Part shown: piece after piece, positions 7,712 through 16,437 of the stretch
Layout of the letters: every line of letters begins with the position of its first letter
Position numbering within the stretch: the first letter of the stretch is position 1
Source of the DNA: an uncultured Bacteroidota bacterium
GTDB taxonomy: Bacteria; Bacteroidota; Bacteroidia; Chitinophagales; Chitinophagaceae
Assembly: GCA_938008665.1 (NCBI GenBank)
Contig: CALLKA010000050.1
Span: 1 to 43,188 of the forward strand
Length of the DNA stretch: 43,188 nt
Direction: 5' to 3'
Notes under the pieces: generated by a model
Database searches by the model: none
What the model was told of the DNA's origin: nothing
What the model saw: only the letters and a program-made list of their open reading frames with translations
Position numbers and translations under genes: made by a program

Positions 7712-9622
7712 ATGAAAAAATTTTGTTTACTCTTATTCGTTTCAACTGTATCCAATTTTTTATTTGCACAGCAAACGCAAAAGCCGCCATTACATGGTAA
7801 AAATTGGATGGCGATTACAGGGAAGCCCTTAGCTGCAACTGCAGGTTCCATTGTTTTTGAAAGAGGCGGTAATGCCGTAGATGCTGCATGTGCAATGCTA
7901 GCAGCGACATGTACCATGTGGGATGTATTAAGCTGGGGCGGTGAAACACAGGCTTTAATATATAATCCTAAAACAAAACAAGTACTTGCCATTAATGCGA
8001 TGGGGGTTGCGCCTACAGGGGCTACTCCAGATTTTTTTAAAAGTAAAGGATATGGATTTCCACCAGAATATGGTCCACTAGCTGCTACTACACCAGGAAC
8101 ACCTGGCGGTATTTGTTATATGTTATCGAATTATGGGACGATGAGTTTAAAAGAAGTGTTAGCACCTGCCATGCAATTAGCTGCTGGATATCCGATAGAT
8201 GCACAAACTGCAAATAGTATTGAAAGAGGGAAAGATAAAATTAAGGAATGGCCATATAGCACTAAAGTTTTATTAACCCATCCAGGAGAAAAGAGGGAAG
8301 CACCAGAAGCAGGAGAAATTTTTGTACAAAAAGATTTATTAGCCACACTACAAAAAATGGTAGACGCAGAACAAAATGCATTAAAAAAAGGTAAAACAAG
8401 AAAAGAAGCCATTCAAGCCGCTTATGATCGTTTTTATAAAGGAGATATTGCAGATGAATTTGTACGCGGTGTAAAAGAGCAAGGTGGTTTAATTACGAAA
8501 CAGGATTTAGCAAATTGGAAACCCATTGAAGAAGCAACTACGCATGTTAATTACAAAGGTATTGATGTATACAAATTACAACAGTGGACACAAGGCCCTG
8601 CTTTATTGCAAGCATTAAACATTTTAGAAAATTTTGATTTAAAATCAATGGGGTATAATTCAACAAAATACATTCATACTGTTTATCAAGCAATGAATTT
8701 AAGTTTTGCTGATCGTGATTTTTATTATGGGGATCCAAAATTTTCGACACAACAACCAATTACAGGTTTGTTAAGTAAAGCCTATGCAAAGCAAAGAGCA
8801 GGGGAAATTAATGCAATGCAAAACAATCCAAACACTGCACCGGGTGATCCTTATCCATTTGAGGGCAAACAAAATCCATTTTTAAATTTATTAAAACAGC
8901 GTGCTATAGCTACAGGGTCCGACACCACCAAATCAAATAGCAGCGCGCTACCTATTCATGATGCTCGCGTTGCGAAACAAATAATGAATCCACAAATAGA
9001 TCCGGAATATATGGATCGTTTATGGCGCGGCACCACTTCGGTAGAAGCTGCGGATAAAGAAGGATGGGTTGTTTCCATTACACCTAGTGGTGGTTGGTTG
9101 CCTGCTGTCATTGCCGGAAATACAGGTGTGGGAATGAGTCAAAGAATGCAAAGTTTTGTTTTAGATTCAATCATTAATCCTTTCAATGTAGTGGCACCAG
9201 GAAAAAGACCAAGGGTTACCTTAACACCGAGTTTGGCGATGAAAGACGGCAAACCTTTTTTAGCATTTGCAGTACAAGGGGGTGATACGCAGGATCAAAA
9301 CTTATTACAGTTTTTTTTAAATATGGTTGAATTTGGGATGACGGTACAACAAGCTACAGAAGCTGCTAATATTAATTCAAATCAATTGTGGTTATCGCTA
9401 GGTGGTTCAACAATGGCTGATCGAAAACCAAAGCCAGGAAATTTATTATTAGGCAAAACGGTTTCTGAATTAATTAAAAAAGATTTAAGGGGAATGGGAT
9501 ATAGTATCAGTGTTGGTGATCGAACAAGTGGCCCCATCAATGCTATCTATTTTGATTGGAAGCATGGAAGTTTGTGGGGAGGCAGTTCCAATAATGGCGA
9601 GGACTATGGGATTGGTTGGTAA
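7712..9622 (+). CDS. gamma-glutamyltransferase-like Ntn hydrolase, exported
   Basis: 636 residues with a Sec signal peptide (1-19, cleavage before QQTQ). The fold is that of gamma-glutamyltranspeptidases, which cleave themselves to expose a Thr nucleophile. The cleavage site is Gly440/Thr441 in RGTTSVEAAD, and GNAVDAACA (54-62), TTPGTPGG (126-133) and PGKRPRVTLTPS (497-508) are recognisable. Two GGT hallmarks are missing. The glutamate-binding Arg in the E. coli DFREMAP segment is replaced in INAMGVAP (94-101). The Ser-Ser pair of the PLSSM motif is Val-Thr here. It therefore looks like the YwrD-type/acylase branch rather than a glutathione-degrading GGT, and the amide substrate is unknown. 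It starts the plus-strand run with CBM9-like and GH-D-like genes 58 and 85 bases apart. Confidence 0.85.
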   Translation: MKKFCLLLFVSTVSNFLFAQQTQKPPLHGKNWMAITGKPLAATAGSIVFERGGNAVDAACAMLAATCTMWDVLSWGGETQALIYNPKTKQVLAINAMGVAPTGATPDFFKSKGYGFPPEYGPLAATTPGTPGGICYMLSNYGTMSLKEVLAPAMQLAAGYPIDAQTANSIERGKDKIKEWPYSTKVLLTHPGEKREAPEAGEIFVQKDLLATLQKMVDAEQNALKKGKTRKEAIQAAYDRFYKGDIADEFVRGVKEQGGLITKQDLANWKPIEEATTHVNYKGIDVYKLQQWTQGPALLQALNILENFDLKSMGYNSTKYIHTVYQAMNLSFADRDFYYGDPKFSTQQPITGLLSKAYAKQRAGEINAMQNNPNTAPGDPYPFEGKQNPFLNLLKQRAIATGSDTTKSNSSALPIHDARVAKQIMNPQIDPEYMDRLWRGTTSVEAADKEGWVVSITPSGGWLPAVIAGNTGVGMSQRMQSFVLDSIINPFNVVAPGKRPRVTLTPSLAMKDGKPFLAFAVQGGDTQDQNLLQFFLNMVEFGMTVQQATEAANINSNQLWLSLGGSTMADRKPKPGNLLLGKTVSELIKKDLRGMGYSISVGDRTSGPINAIYFDWKHGSLWGGSSNNGEDYGIGW

Positions 9623-9680
9623 TATAATAAAGACTACATTCAATCATCAATTTTATATTTTAATGTTTTAGTTATCAATA

Positions 9681-10508
9681 ATGCACCTTACACCTAAATA
9701 CAATCCAATTTACATTGTCATAACTTTTTGTTGTTTGTTATTCTGTACCCAGCAAAAAGCGAATTCGCAAACGATTAAGGATACCACTATTATAAAATCA
9801 TATTCGGTCAATTATATAACGCGCCCTTTAAACATTGATGGTAAACTCAATGATCAAGTATGGAAAAAAGCAGCTTGGACCGATTTATTTGTTGATATTG
9901 AGGGAGATGTAAAGCCTAAGCCTTTATTTGATACCCGAGTGAAAATGTTATGGGATAGTCAGTATTTATATATCGCTGCAGATTTAAAGGAGCCTCATTT
10001 ATGGGCAACTTTGTTAAACCATGACGATATCATTTTTAGAGACCATGACTTTGAGGTGTTTATTGATCCCAATAATGATGAAAATCAGTATTTCGAAATT
10101 GAGATTAACGCTTTAGGGACTGTGATGGATTTATTTATGTTTAAAACCTATAAGCTAGGTGGTCCAATGGTTATGGGCTGGAATAGTGATGGAATGAAGT
10201 CGGCTATTCAAATAAAAGGTACCCTAAATGATAATCGAGATATAGATAAAGGGTGGACGATTGAGATGGCCATTCCCTATTCCTGTTTAAAAAAACCAGG
10301 CAGAAATTATTTACCTAATCTAGATAAACCATGGCGTATTAATTTTTCGAGAGTAGAATGGACCATGCAAAATGAAGGAATAAGCTATGTAAAAAAATTG
10401 AACCAGAATGGTAAGCCCATCCCTGAATTTAATTGGGTTTGGTCACCGATTGGTGTTATTAACATGCATGTTCCAAATCGTTGGGGTTATTTGTATTTTA
10501 AACAATAG
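9681..10508 (+). CDS. carbohydrate-binding family 9-like secreted protein
   Basis: 275 residues with a signal peptide of about 29 residues ending near QKANSQ. The rest is one CBM9-like domain: RPLNIDGKLNDQVWKKA, then LWDSQYLYIAADLKEPHLWAT, DHDFEVFIDPNNDENQYFEIEINALGT split over the central strands, and a C-terminal WRINFSRVEW block. CBM9 modules bind sugar chain ends; stand-alone versions such as this are common in Bacteroidota and their ligands are mostly unknown. It lies between the GGT-like gene and the glycosidase-like gene on the same strand, which supports a role in saccharide or glycoconjugate handling in the periplasm or at the surface. The ATG at 9681 is the only start that leaves an intact signal peptide. 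Confidence 0.82.
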   Translation: MHLTPKYNPIYIVITFCCLLFCTQQKANSQTIKDTTIIKSYSVNYITRPLNIDGKLNDQVWKKAAWTDLFVDIEGDVKPKPLFDTRVKMLWDSQYLYIAADLKEPHLWATLLNHDDIIFRDHDFEVFIDPNNDENQYFEIEINALGTVMDLFMFKTYKLGGPMVMGWNSDGMKSAIQIKGTLNDNRDIDKGWTIEMAIPYSCLKKPGRNYLPNLDKPWRINFSRVEWTMQNEGISYVKKLNQNGKPIPEFNWVWSPIGVINMHVPNRWGYLYFKQ

Positions 10509-10593
10509 CCTCAGCTCGCTTTTTATTCATCCTCGTATTTCATTACTATATTTAACTAATTATAGAAACAACTTTCTTTATTAAATTTCAAAC

Positions 10594-12762
10594 ATGAAAA
10601 ACTTTTCTACCCTATTTTTATTTTTTGTTTCTTCATTTGGGTTTGCGCAATCTGGCAAACTAGCGAAACCAAAAAGTAGTAATGTGGATTGGTTGGTAAG
10701 TCCTTTTGAACAAAAAGCAACCATTACCAATCAAGGACAAAATATTATATTGAATAACGGATTGGTAAAAAGGACTTTTGTTATTGCATCCAATGTGGCT
10801 TGCTTTGATTATACGAATTTAACCAATGGGCAACAATTAATTCGCAGTATTGAACCAGAGGCCAAAGTGGTGATTGATCAAATCACCTATAAAGTTGGTG
10901 GATTATCAGGACAAAAAGAAAAAGCGTATTTACAAATTGACGGCATTAAAAATTTACAAAAAGCAGATTCCGATTTTGTTTTTACAAAATATACAATTGG
11001 TAAAATTGAACCCTTCATTAAATGGAAGCCGACCACCTGGCTTGGAAACGCAAAACAGCCAACAGGTGCTCGTATTGAATTTGAATACATTTCACCCATT
11101 GCAGCACTTAAAAATATTATTATTAAAGTGCATTATGAAATATATGATGGCATACCCTTAATTACAAAATGGATTTCCATTCAAAACAATTCAAATAAGT
11201 CAATAAAAATTAATCGAGTTGTGAATGAAGTGCTTGGTTTGGTGGAAGAAGAAAGTGCAGTGGTGGGTAAGCCTGAAGAAATGAAAAAGCAACATGGTAT
11301 TTATGTGGAAACCAATTATGCATTTAACAATGCGATGCGTTATGATATCAGTGATCAAACAACCCATTGGAAAATTGATTTAGCCTACACCTCGCAAGTA
11401 AATTATAATTACGAAACTCCATGCTTATTAGAAATATATCCTGAGAAAGCTCCTGGTATTGATTTAGCGCCTAATGAATATTTTAAATCGGTTCGAACCA
11501 ATGAACTATTGATGGATAGCTATGATCGTCAAAGAAGAGGCTTGATGATTAAAAAAATGTATCGTACCCTAGCACCATGGACCACACAAAATCCAATTTT
11601 TATGCATTTGGTCAGTAAAAATGACCAAGAAGTTATAAATGCAATTGATCAGTGTGTGGCAACAGGATATGAGGCTGTTATTTTAAGTTTTGGTAGCCAT
11701 TTAAATATGGAAGACAGTTCAATAGCAAATATTAAAAAATGGAAGTCTTTAACCGATTATGCACACCAGCATAAAATTTTATTAGGGGGCTATTCATTAT
11801 TTAGTAGCCGACGCATTAGTGATGAAGATGATGTTGTAGATATTAAGACTGGCAAACCTGGTGGTGCATTTTTTGGTAATGCACCCTGCTTTGGAAGTAA
11901 ATGGGGATTGGCTTATCGTGATAAAATAAAATACTTTTTTAAATCAACGGGTTTTGATATTTGGGAAAATGATGGCCCTTATCCAGGTGATGTATGCGCT
12001 TCAACCACGCATCCTGGTCATAAAGGGTATGATGATTCACAATGGAGACAAATGGAAATTCAAAAGGAATTATATCATTGGTTAAATGAATCTGGTGTTT
12101 ATATTAATGCACCTGATTGGTATTTTTTAGATGGCACACATAAAATTGCTTTAGGTTATAGAGAGGTAAATTTTTCTTTATCACGAGAACAACAAAAACT
12201 ATTAAATCGACAAAATATTCATGACGGTACTTTAGAAAAAACACCCTCCATGGCTTGGGGTTTTGTACCATTGACCAAGTATCAAGGCGGTAATGATGAT
12301 GCGATTTTAGAACCATTAAGTGAGCATTTAAAGGACTATGAACAATTAATGATGCAATATTATGGCGCAGGGGTACAGGCTTGTTACAGAGGCCCTCGAT
12401 TGTATGATACGGAATCAACGAGGCTAGTCGTTGCCAAAACAATCGATTGGTATAAAAAGTATAGAAATATTTTAAATACAGATATTGTTCAACTACGCCG
12501 AGCTGATGGGCGTGATTGGGATGGCTGGATGCATGTAAGTCCATTTACTGGGCAAAAAGGTTTTATGATGCTGTTTAATCCAACCAAGGAAGTGATGACT
12601 AAAACAATTAAGCTACCGCTTTATTATACAGGCCTAACCCAAAAGGTCAAAATAACAGATCCCAATGGGCTTGCTAATCAATATAATTTAAGTCGTGATT
12701 ACAGCATTGATTTTACATTTACCATTCCACCAGAAACGTATAAATGGTTTGTGATAGAATAA
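10594..12762 (+). CDS. putative glycoside hydrolase, alpha-galactosidase-like (clan GH-D-like)
   Basis: 722 residues with a Sec signal peptide (1-18, FGFAQ/SG). An N-terminal beta-sandwich (about 40-330) precedes a TIM-barrel-like region with FDIWENDGPYPGD (454-466), where Asp460 sits where a GH27/GH36 nucleophile would be expected. NAPDWYFLDG (505-514) offers Asp508 or Asp513 as the second acid. The C-terminal part, VQLRRADGRDWDGWMHV and GFMMLFNPT, resembles the beta-sandwich ending of alpha-galactosidase-type enzymes. I cannot assign a CAZy family or substrate by eye; a GH36 relative or an unclassified GH-D family both remain open. It closes the plus-strand run, and a strong terminator follows directly after the stop codon. 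Confidence 0.6.
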   Translation: MKNFSTLFLFFVSSFGFAQSGKLAKPKSSNVDWLVSPFEQKATITNQGQNIILNNGLVKRTFVIASNVACFDYTNLTNGQQLIRSIEPEAKVVIDQITYKVGGLSGQKEKAYLQIDGIKNLQKADSDFVFTKYTIGKIEPFIKWKPTTWLGNAKQPTGARIEFEYISPIAALKNIIIKVHYEIYDGIPLITKWISIQNNSNKSIKINRVVNEVLGLVEEESAVVGKPEEMKKQHGIYVETNYAFNNAMRYDISDQTTHWKIDLAYTSQVNYNYETPCLLEIYPEKAPGIDLAPNEYFKSVRTNELLMDSYDRQRRGLMIKKMYRTLAPWTTQNPIFMHLVSKNDQEVINAIDQCVATGYEAVILSFGSHLNMEDSSIANIKKWKSLTDYAHQHKILLGGYSLFSSRRISDEDDVVDIKTGKPGGAFFGNAPCFGSKWGLAYRDKIKYFFKSTGFDIWENDGPYPGDVCASTTHPGHKGYDDSQWRQMEIQKELYHWLNESGVYINAPDWYFLDGTHKIALGYREVNFSLSREQQKLLNRQNIHDGTLEKTPSMAWGFVPLTKYQGGNDDAILEPLSEHLKDYEQLMMQYYGAGVQACYRGPRLYDTESTRLVVAKTIDWYKKYRNILNTDIVQLRRADGRDWDGWMHVSPFTGQKGFMMLFNPTKEVMTKTIKLPLYYTGLTQKVKITDPNGLANQYNLSRDYSIDFTFTIPPETYKWFVIE

Positions 12763-12794
12763 AAAAACGCCCCGATAATTCGGGGCGTTTTTTT
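12761..12794. terminator. bidirectional rho-independent terminator
   Basis: Perfect 9-bp stem ACGCCCCGA (12767-12775) and TCGGGGCGT (12780-12788) with loop TAAT, flanked by A7 on the left and T7 on the right, so it works on both strands. It overlaps the stop of the glycosidase-like gene and serves the convergent DUF2231-cytochrome gene ending at 12815. Confidence 0.93.
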
Positions 12795-12814
12795 AGGTAT
12801 ATTTTAAATACCAA

Positions 12815-14983
12815 CTAGTTTAAGAATAACTCATCCACAAATATCCAGGCAGTTGTTCCTTTTCCTGGATGCCATACCGGTAATTTTTTTACATTTAAAA
12901 CTGTAAATCTATAATGCTTGAAGGAAGTATTGTTAGGAAAATCAACCGTAAATGTTTTGATGTCCTTCATCACATCTTTTTGCGTTAACTCATAAGGAAA
13001 CTTTGTTTCTGTAATTTTTGTAAACTTAATTCCATCATTACTACCTTCTACTGAAATAGAAACAATTGGGAAAACGTAGGAACCAACATCAATCAAGCTA
13101 TTTAAAAAAGCTTGATGTAAAACACGCGGTTGATTAAAATTAACCATGAACTTCATGGTGGTATCTTTATAACCCAACCATTTTTTATTTGTAAAATTGG
13201 AGCCGCCAAGTTCTAGGTCAACTAATGTTCTAGCGCCATCGCCCAAATATTTTTGATCTGGCGATGAAATTAAGTAAATAGAATCAGGACGAATTTCTGA
13301 CTTATAAAAATTGCGTTGAATAATATCACTGCTAATCCAACCTGGCTTGAATACTTTTATTTTTAAATTGGTATTTCTTGTAAGACGTAAAGTGTTTTTA
13401 TATATTGGGCTGGTAAGGCTATCAGGATCCACTCCATTCAAGGTGTAACGAATCGTAACGCCATTCAGCATATGCTTCATTTTTACATCTAAAAACTTTG
13501 AAATAATAGATGAGTCTTGGTCAATTGTGGGTGGATTTATTTTCAGCACCTGGGATTCTAAATTATCACCAATGGTAAATTTGGTTTTTGGATAACGTGC
13601 AGCAATCTTCTCTAACTGTGTTTTACCAATGACACTTGACCAAATATTAATATTTGCAATAGTACTTCCCTTTAAAAAATTGGTTAATTCACTTTCGGTA
13701 AATTTTAAACCGCAAATTGATAACAATTTTAATTTTTTCAGTTGTTTTAGCGGTTCTAATGTTTTTAAATCAAGATTGGTATAATTTAAATTAATATTTT
13801 CTATATTATTAAATTGGCCAATGATACTAACATCTTCATTGGTTAATGGCATGCCTTGCATGTTTAAACGCACCACTTGATCCTGTACTTTTTCTAATTT
13901 TTTCAACACATCCCTACTGTAAAAGCTGCCTTGAAAAAAGTTAACATCAATAGCATCACTACCATAATACAAGTAATTAACCGTACAATAATTTGAATTG
14001 TATTCTGCTAAATCTGGCAAACCTGTTTTCACTTCTACTTTCGTGTTATTTGCTGGCGTATATTTATTAGCCAATAAAAACAAACTGTCTGTTTTTGCTA
14101 ATTCGTTCATCTTTATCTTAAAATCACCACCGGCTTTTATCCACCTGCTTAAAATAGCTACTTCCTCAGTGGTTAATTGCACTTTTCCATCTGGAGGCAT
14201 ATGTTTTTTATGCGTGATATCTAAATGAATTCTTTCAAACAACATGGCTTCCTTATCCTTGTCTGCAGTAAGAATATTTCCACTCTTACCTCCCTTTTGT
14301 ATATTTTCAGGTGTATTTAATAATAATTCTCCTTTTACTTTATTTGCACCATGACAGCTCACACATTTTTGTTGTAAAATGGGCGCCACCGCTCTTACAT
14401 ATAATGTTGCATTAGAATCAGTAACCACTTTTATTACTTGTGTATTTTCGGAAGTCCCTTCTTTTTGAGGGAAACTGATTACACCTGCACCATGGGTAAG
14501 TTGTGCTCCTTTATGTGTAAAAATAATGATCACTAATAAGTAAACCATCGCAAATTCAACACGTAAAATATAGCTGCTTTTAAAGCGCTGATTGTATTGT
14601 TGCAAGTAAATTAAGGCCCAACCGATCATCGCTATTGCAATTCCACCCCATTGATGCGCAAAAATTAATGCATCATCATAACCATCTTGTTTGGATAAAA
14701 AAATACCTAAGATGGCTACGATACTTGCGAAAAATGCATTGCCTACTAAAATCGGATGTAGAATATTACTAGCTACACTACCTTTTTTATCTACTAAGTA
14801 ATAGATACCAATAAGGATCCCTAGTACAATAGGAAAATGTAAAAACAAGGGATGCATTTTTCCAAACCACTCCAAATACATTCCCAATTTTAATTTCTCA
14901 TTAAAAAATGCAATCAATAATAAAAAGGGGTTGAGTACCCAAAGTGCATTATTTACAAAACCGGTCCATTTTTTCAAATTCAT
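12815..14983 (-). CDS. DUF2231-cytochrome c-LRR protein with chitobiase-type and discoidin-like C-terminal domains
   Basis: 722 residues. It is the longer paralogue of the protein at 1375-2781. Residues 1-165 contain the DUF2231 membrane helices (motif HPLFLHFPIV at 44-53). The PSCyt1-type cytochrome c has CVSCH at 207-211 and HMPPDG at 261-266. Degenerate leucine-rich repeats follow at about 360-475. It then adds a chitobiase/beta-hexosaminidase C-terminal-type domain (about 485-560, IRYTLNGVDPDSLTSPIY) and a final beta-sandwich (565-722, SISVEGSNDGIKFTKI) like F5/8 type C domains. The extra domains suggest binding of a carbohydrate or surface ligand. Its start is 2 bases after the DUF1501 stop, so it belongs to that operon, and its transcript ends at the 12.77-kb terminator. 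Confidence 0.85.
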   Translation of the reverse strand: MNLKKWTGFVNNALWVLNPFLLLIAFFNEKLKLGMYLEWFGKMHPLFLHFPIVLGILIGIYYLVDKKGSVASNILHPILVGNAFFASIVAILGIFLSKQDGYDDALIFAHQWGGIAIAMIGWALIYLQQYNQRFKSSYILRVEFAMVYLLVIIIFTHKGAQLTHGAGVISFPQKEGTSENTQVIKVVTDSNATLYVRAVAPILQQKCVSCHGANKVKGELLLNTPENIQKGGKSGNILTADKDKEAMLFERIHLDITHKKHMPPDGKVQLTTEEVAILSRWIKAGGDFKIKMNELAKTDSLFLLANKYTPANNTKVEVKTGLPDLAEYNSNYCTVNYLYYGSDAIDVNFFQGSFYSRDVLKKLEKVQDQVVRLNMQGMPLTNEDVSIIGQFNNIENINLNYTNLDLKTLEPLKQLKKLKLLSICGLKFTESELTNFLKGSTIANINIWSSVIGKTQLEKIAARYPKTKFTIGDNLESQVLKINPPTIDQDSSIISKFLDVKMKHMLNGVTIRYTLNGVDPDSLTSPIYKNTLRLTRNTNLKIKVFKPGWISSDIIQRNFYKSEIRPDSIYLISSPDQKYLGDGARTLVDLELGGSNFTNKKWLGYKDTTMKFMVNFNQPRVLHQAFLNSLIDVGSYVFPIVSISVEGSNDGIKFTKITETKFPYELTQKDVMKDIKTFTVDFPNNTSFKHYRFTVLNVKKLPVWHPGKGTTAWIFVDELFLN

Positions 14984-14985
14984 TA

Positions 14986-16431
14986 CTAACTAATTAAATC
15001 ATTGATCACATTTCCAGCAACATCGGTTAAACGATATCTTCTTCCCAAATGCTTGTAGGTAAATTCTTCATGTTTAACACCCATTAAATGCATAATAGTT
15101 GCATGAAAATCATGTACATGCACCGGTAATGAATTAATATTATATCCAAAGTCATCTGTTTCACCGTGCACGCCTGGTTTAACACCACCACCTGCCATCC
15201 AAATAGTAAAGCATTTTGGATGATGATCACGACCATAGTTATCCTTGGTTAAAGCACCTTGACAATAGTTGGTTCTTCCAAACTCACCACCCCATATTAC
15301 TAAGGTTTCATCTAACAAACCTCTTTGTTTTAAATCCTGAATCAATGCTGCAGATGATTGGTCAATATCCTTACATTGCCCTTCTAATTCTGCAGGTAAG
15401 TTACCGTGGGTATCCCAACCTTGGTGATATAGTTGTACAAAGCGTACCCCATTTTCAGAAAGCTTTCTTGCTAATAAACAGTTTGCTGCATACGTACCTG
15501 GCACCAAGCATTCAGGTCCATACATTTTTACAATGGACTCTGGTTCGTTTTGTAATGAAGTAATTTCCGGTACCGCCATTTGCATACGGTAGGATAATTC
15601 GTATTGTTGAATTTTTGTTACAATTTCTGGGTCACCAATTTCTTTATATGATTCTTGGTTTAAGGCAGATATCTCATCTAAAATTTCACGCTTATCTCCA
15701 CGTTTGATAAATTCAGGATCAGTTAAATATTTTACGGGTTCTTCACCACTACTAAACTGAACGCCTTGATGTATTGAATCTAAAAATCCGTTATTCCATA
15801 ATTTTGAATATACGCCTTGTCCATTTCCTTTGCCTTTACTTAATAAGACACAAAACGCTGGTAAGTTTTTATTTTCACTTCCCAAACCATAACTAATCCA
15901 TGATCCCATACTTGGTCTGTTACCCACCTGCGAACCTGTTTGAAAAAAAGTAAGGGCTGGATCGTGGTTAATTGCTTCGGTATAAATGGTTTTAACAATA
16001 CACATATCATCCGCCATTTTAGAAAGGTGTGGTAGGGTTTCGCTAAACCAGGCACCACTGTTCCCATGTTGCGAAAATTTAAACTTAGTACCCGCTAATG
16101 GAAATTTTGCTTGATTGGCAGTCATACCAGTTAAGCGTTGGCCATTACGAATACTTGCAGGTAATTCCTCACCATGCATTTTTTGTAATTGCGGCTTATA
16201 ATCAAATAAATCTAATTGCGATGGTGCTCCATTTTGAAACAAATAAATAATTCGTTTTGCTTTGGGTGCGAAATGCGGTAATACATTTGCAAAAAGCTCA
16301 TCCTCAGTGCTAGCATTAAATAAACCGGGTGCCATTAATGAACCCAATGCTAATCCACCCAAACCCAAACTCATTTTGGATAAAAATTTACGCCTGTTTT
16401 GATTTAAGCCATGTTCTAAAAATTCGTTCAT
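14986..16431 (-). CDS. DUF1501 family protein, Tat-exported
   Basis: 481 residues and paralogue of the protein at 2860-4362. It has a canonical twin-arginine signal, NRRKFLSKM (12-20), followed by a Gly/Leu-rich segment, so it is exported folded. The conserved blocks are FQNGAPSQLDLFDYKP (65-80), QGWDTHG (337-343), WGGEFGRTNY (380-389) and GRDHH (400-404). The reaction of the family is unknown; Asp/His residues in these blocks are the likely metal ligands by comparison with the alkaline phosphatase superfamily. Gaps of 6 bases upstream and 2 bases downstream tie it to the DUF1549/DUF1553 and DUF2231-cytochrome genes. Confidence 0.9.
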   Translation of the reverse strand: MNEFLEHGLNQNRRKFLSKMSLGLGGLALGSLMAPGLFNASTEDELFANVLPHFAPKAKRIIYLFQNGAPSQLDLFDYKPQLQKMHGEELPASIRNGQRLTGMTANQAKFPLAGTKFKFSQHGNSGAWFSETLPHLSKMADDMCIVKTIYTEAINHDPALTFFQTGSQVGNRPSMGSWISYGLGSENKNLPAFCVLLSKGKGNGQGVYSKLWNNGFLDSIHQGVQFSSGEEPVKYLTDPEFIKRGDKREILDEISALNQESYKEIGDPEIVTKIQQYELSYRMQMAVPEITSLQNEPESIVKMYGPECLVPGTYAANCLLARKLSENGVRFVQLYHQGWDTHGNLPAELEGQCKDIDQSSAALIQDLKQRGLLDETLVIWGGEFGRTNYCQGALTKDNYGRDHHPKCFTIWMAGGGVKPGVHGETDDFGYNINSLPVHVHDFHATIMHLMGVKHEEFTYKHLGRRYRLTDVAGNVINDLIS

Positions 16432-16437
16432 AATATT

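Noticed and set aside
12104..12544. 146-codon antisense frame inside the glycosidase-like gene
   Set aside because: Its composition (rich in His, Tyr, Leu and Phe) is that of a shadow frame, and the sense strand carries clear protein motifs throughout.
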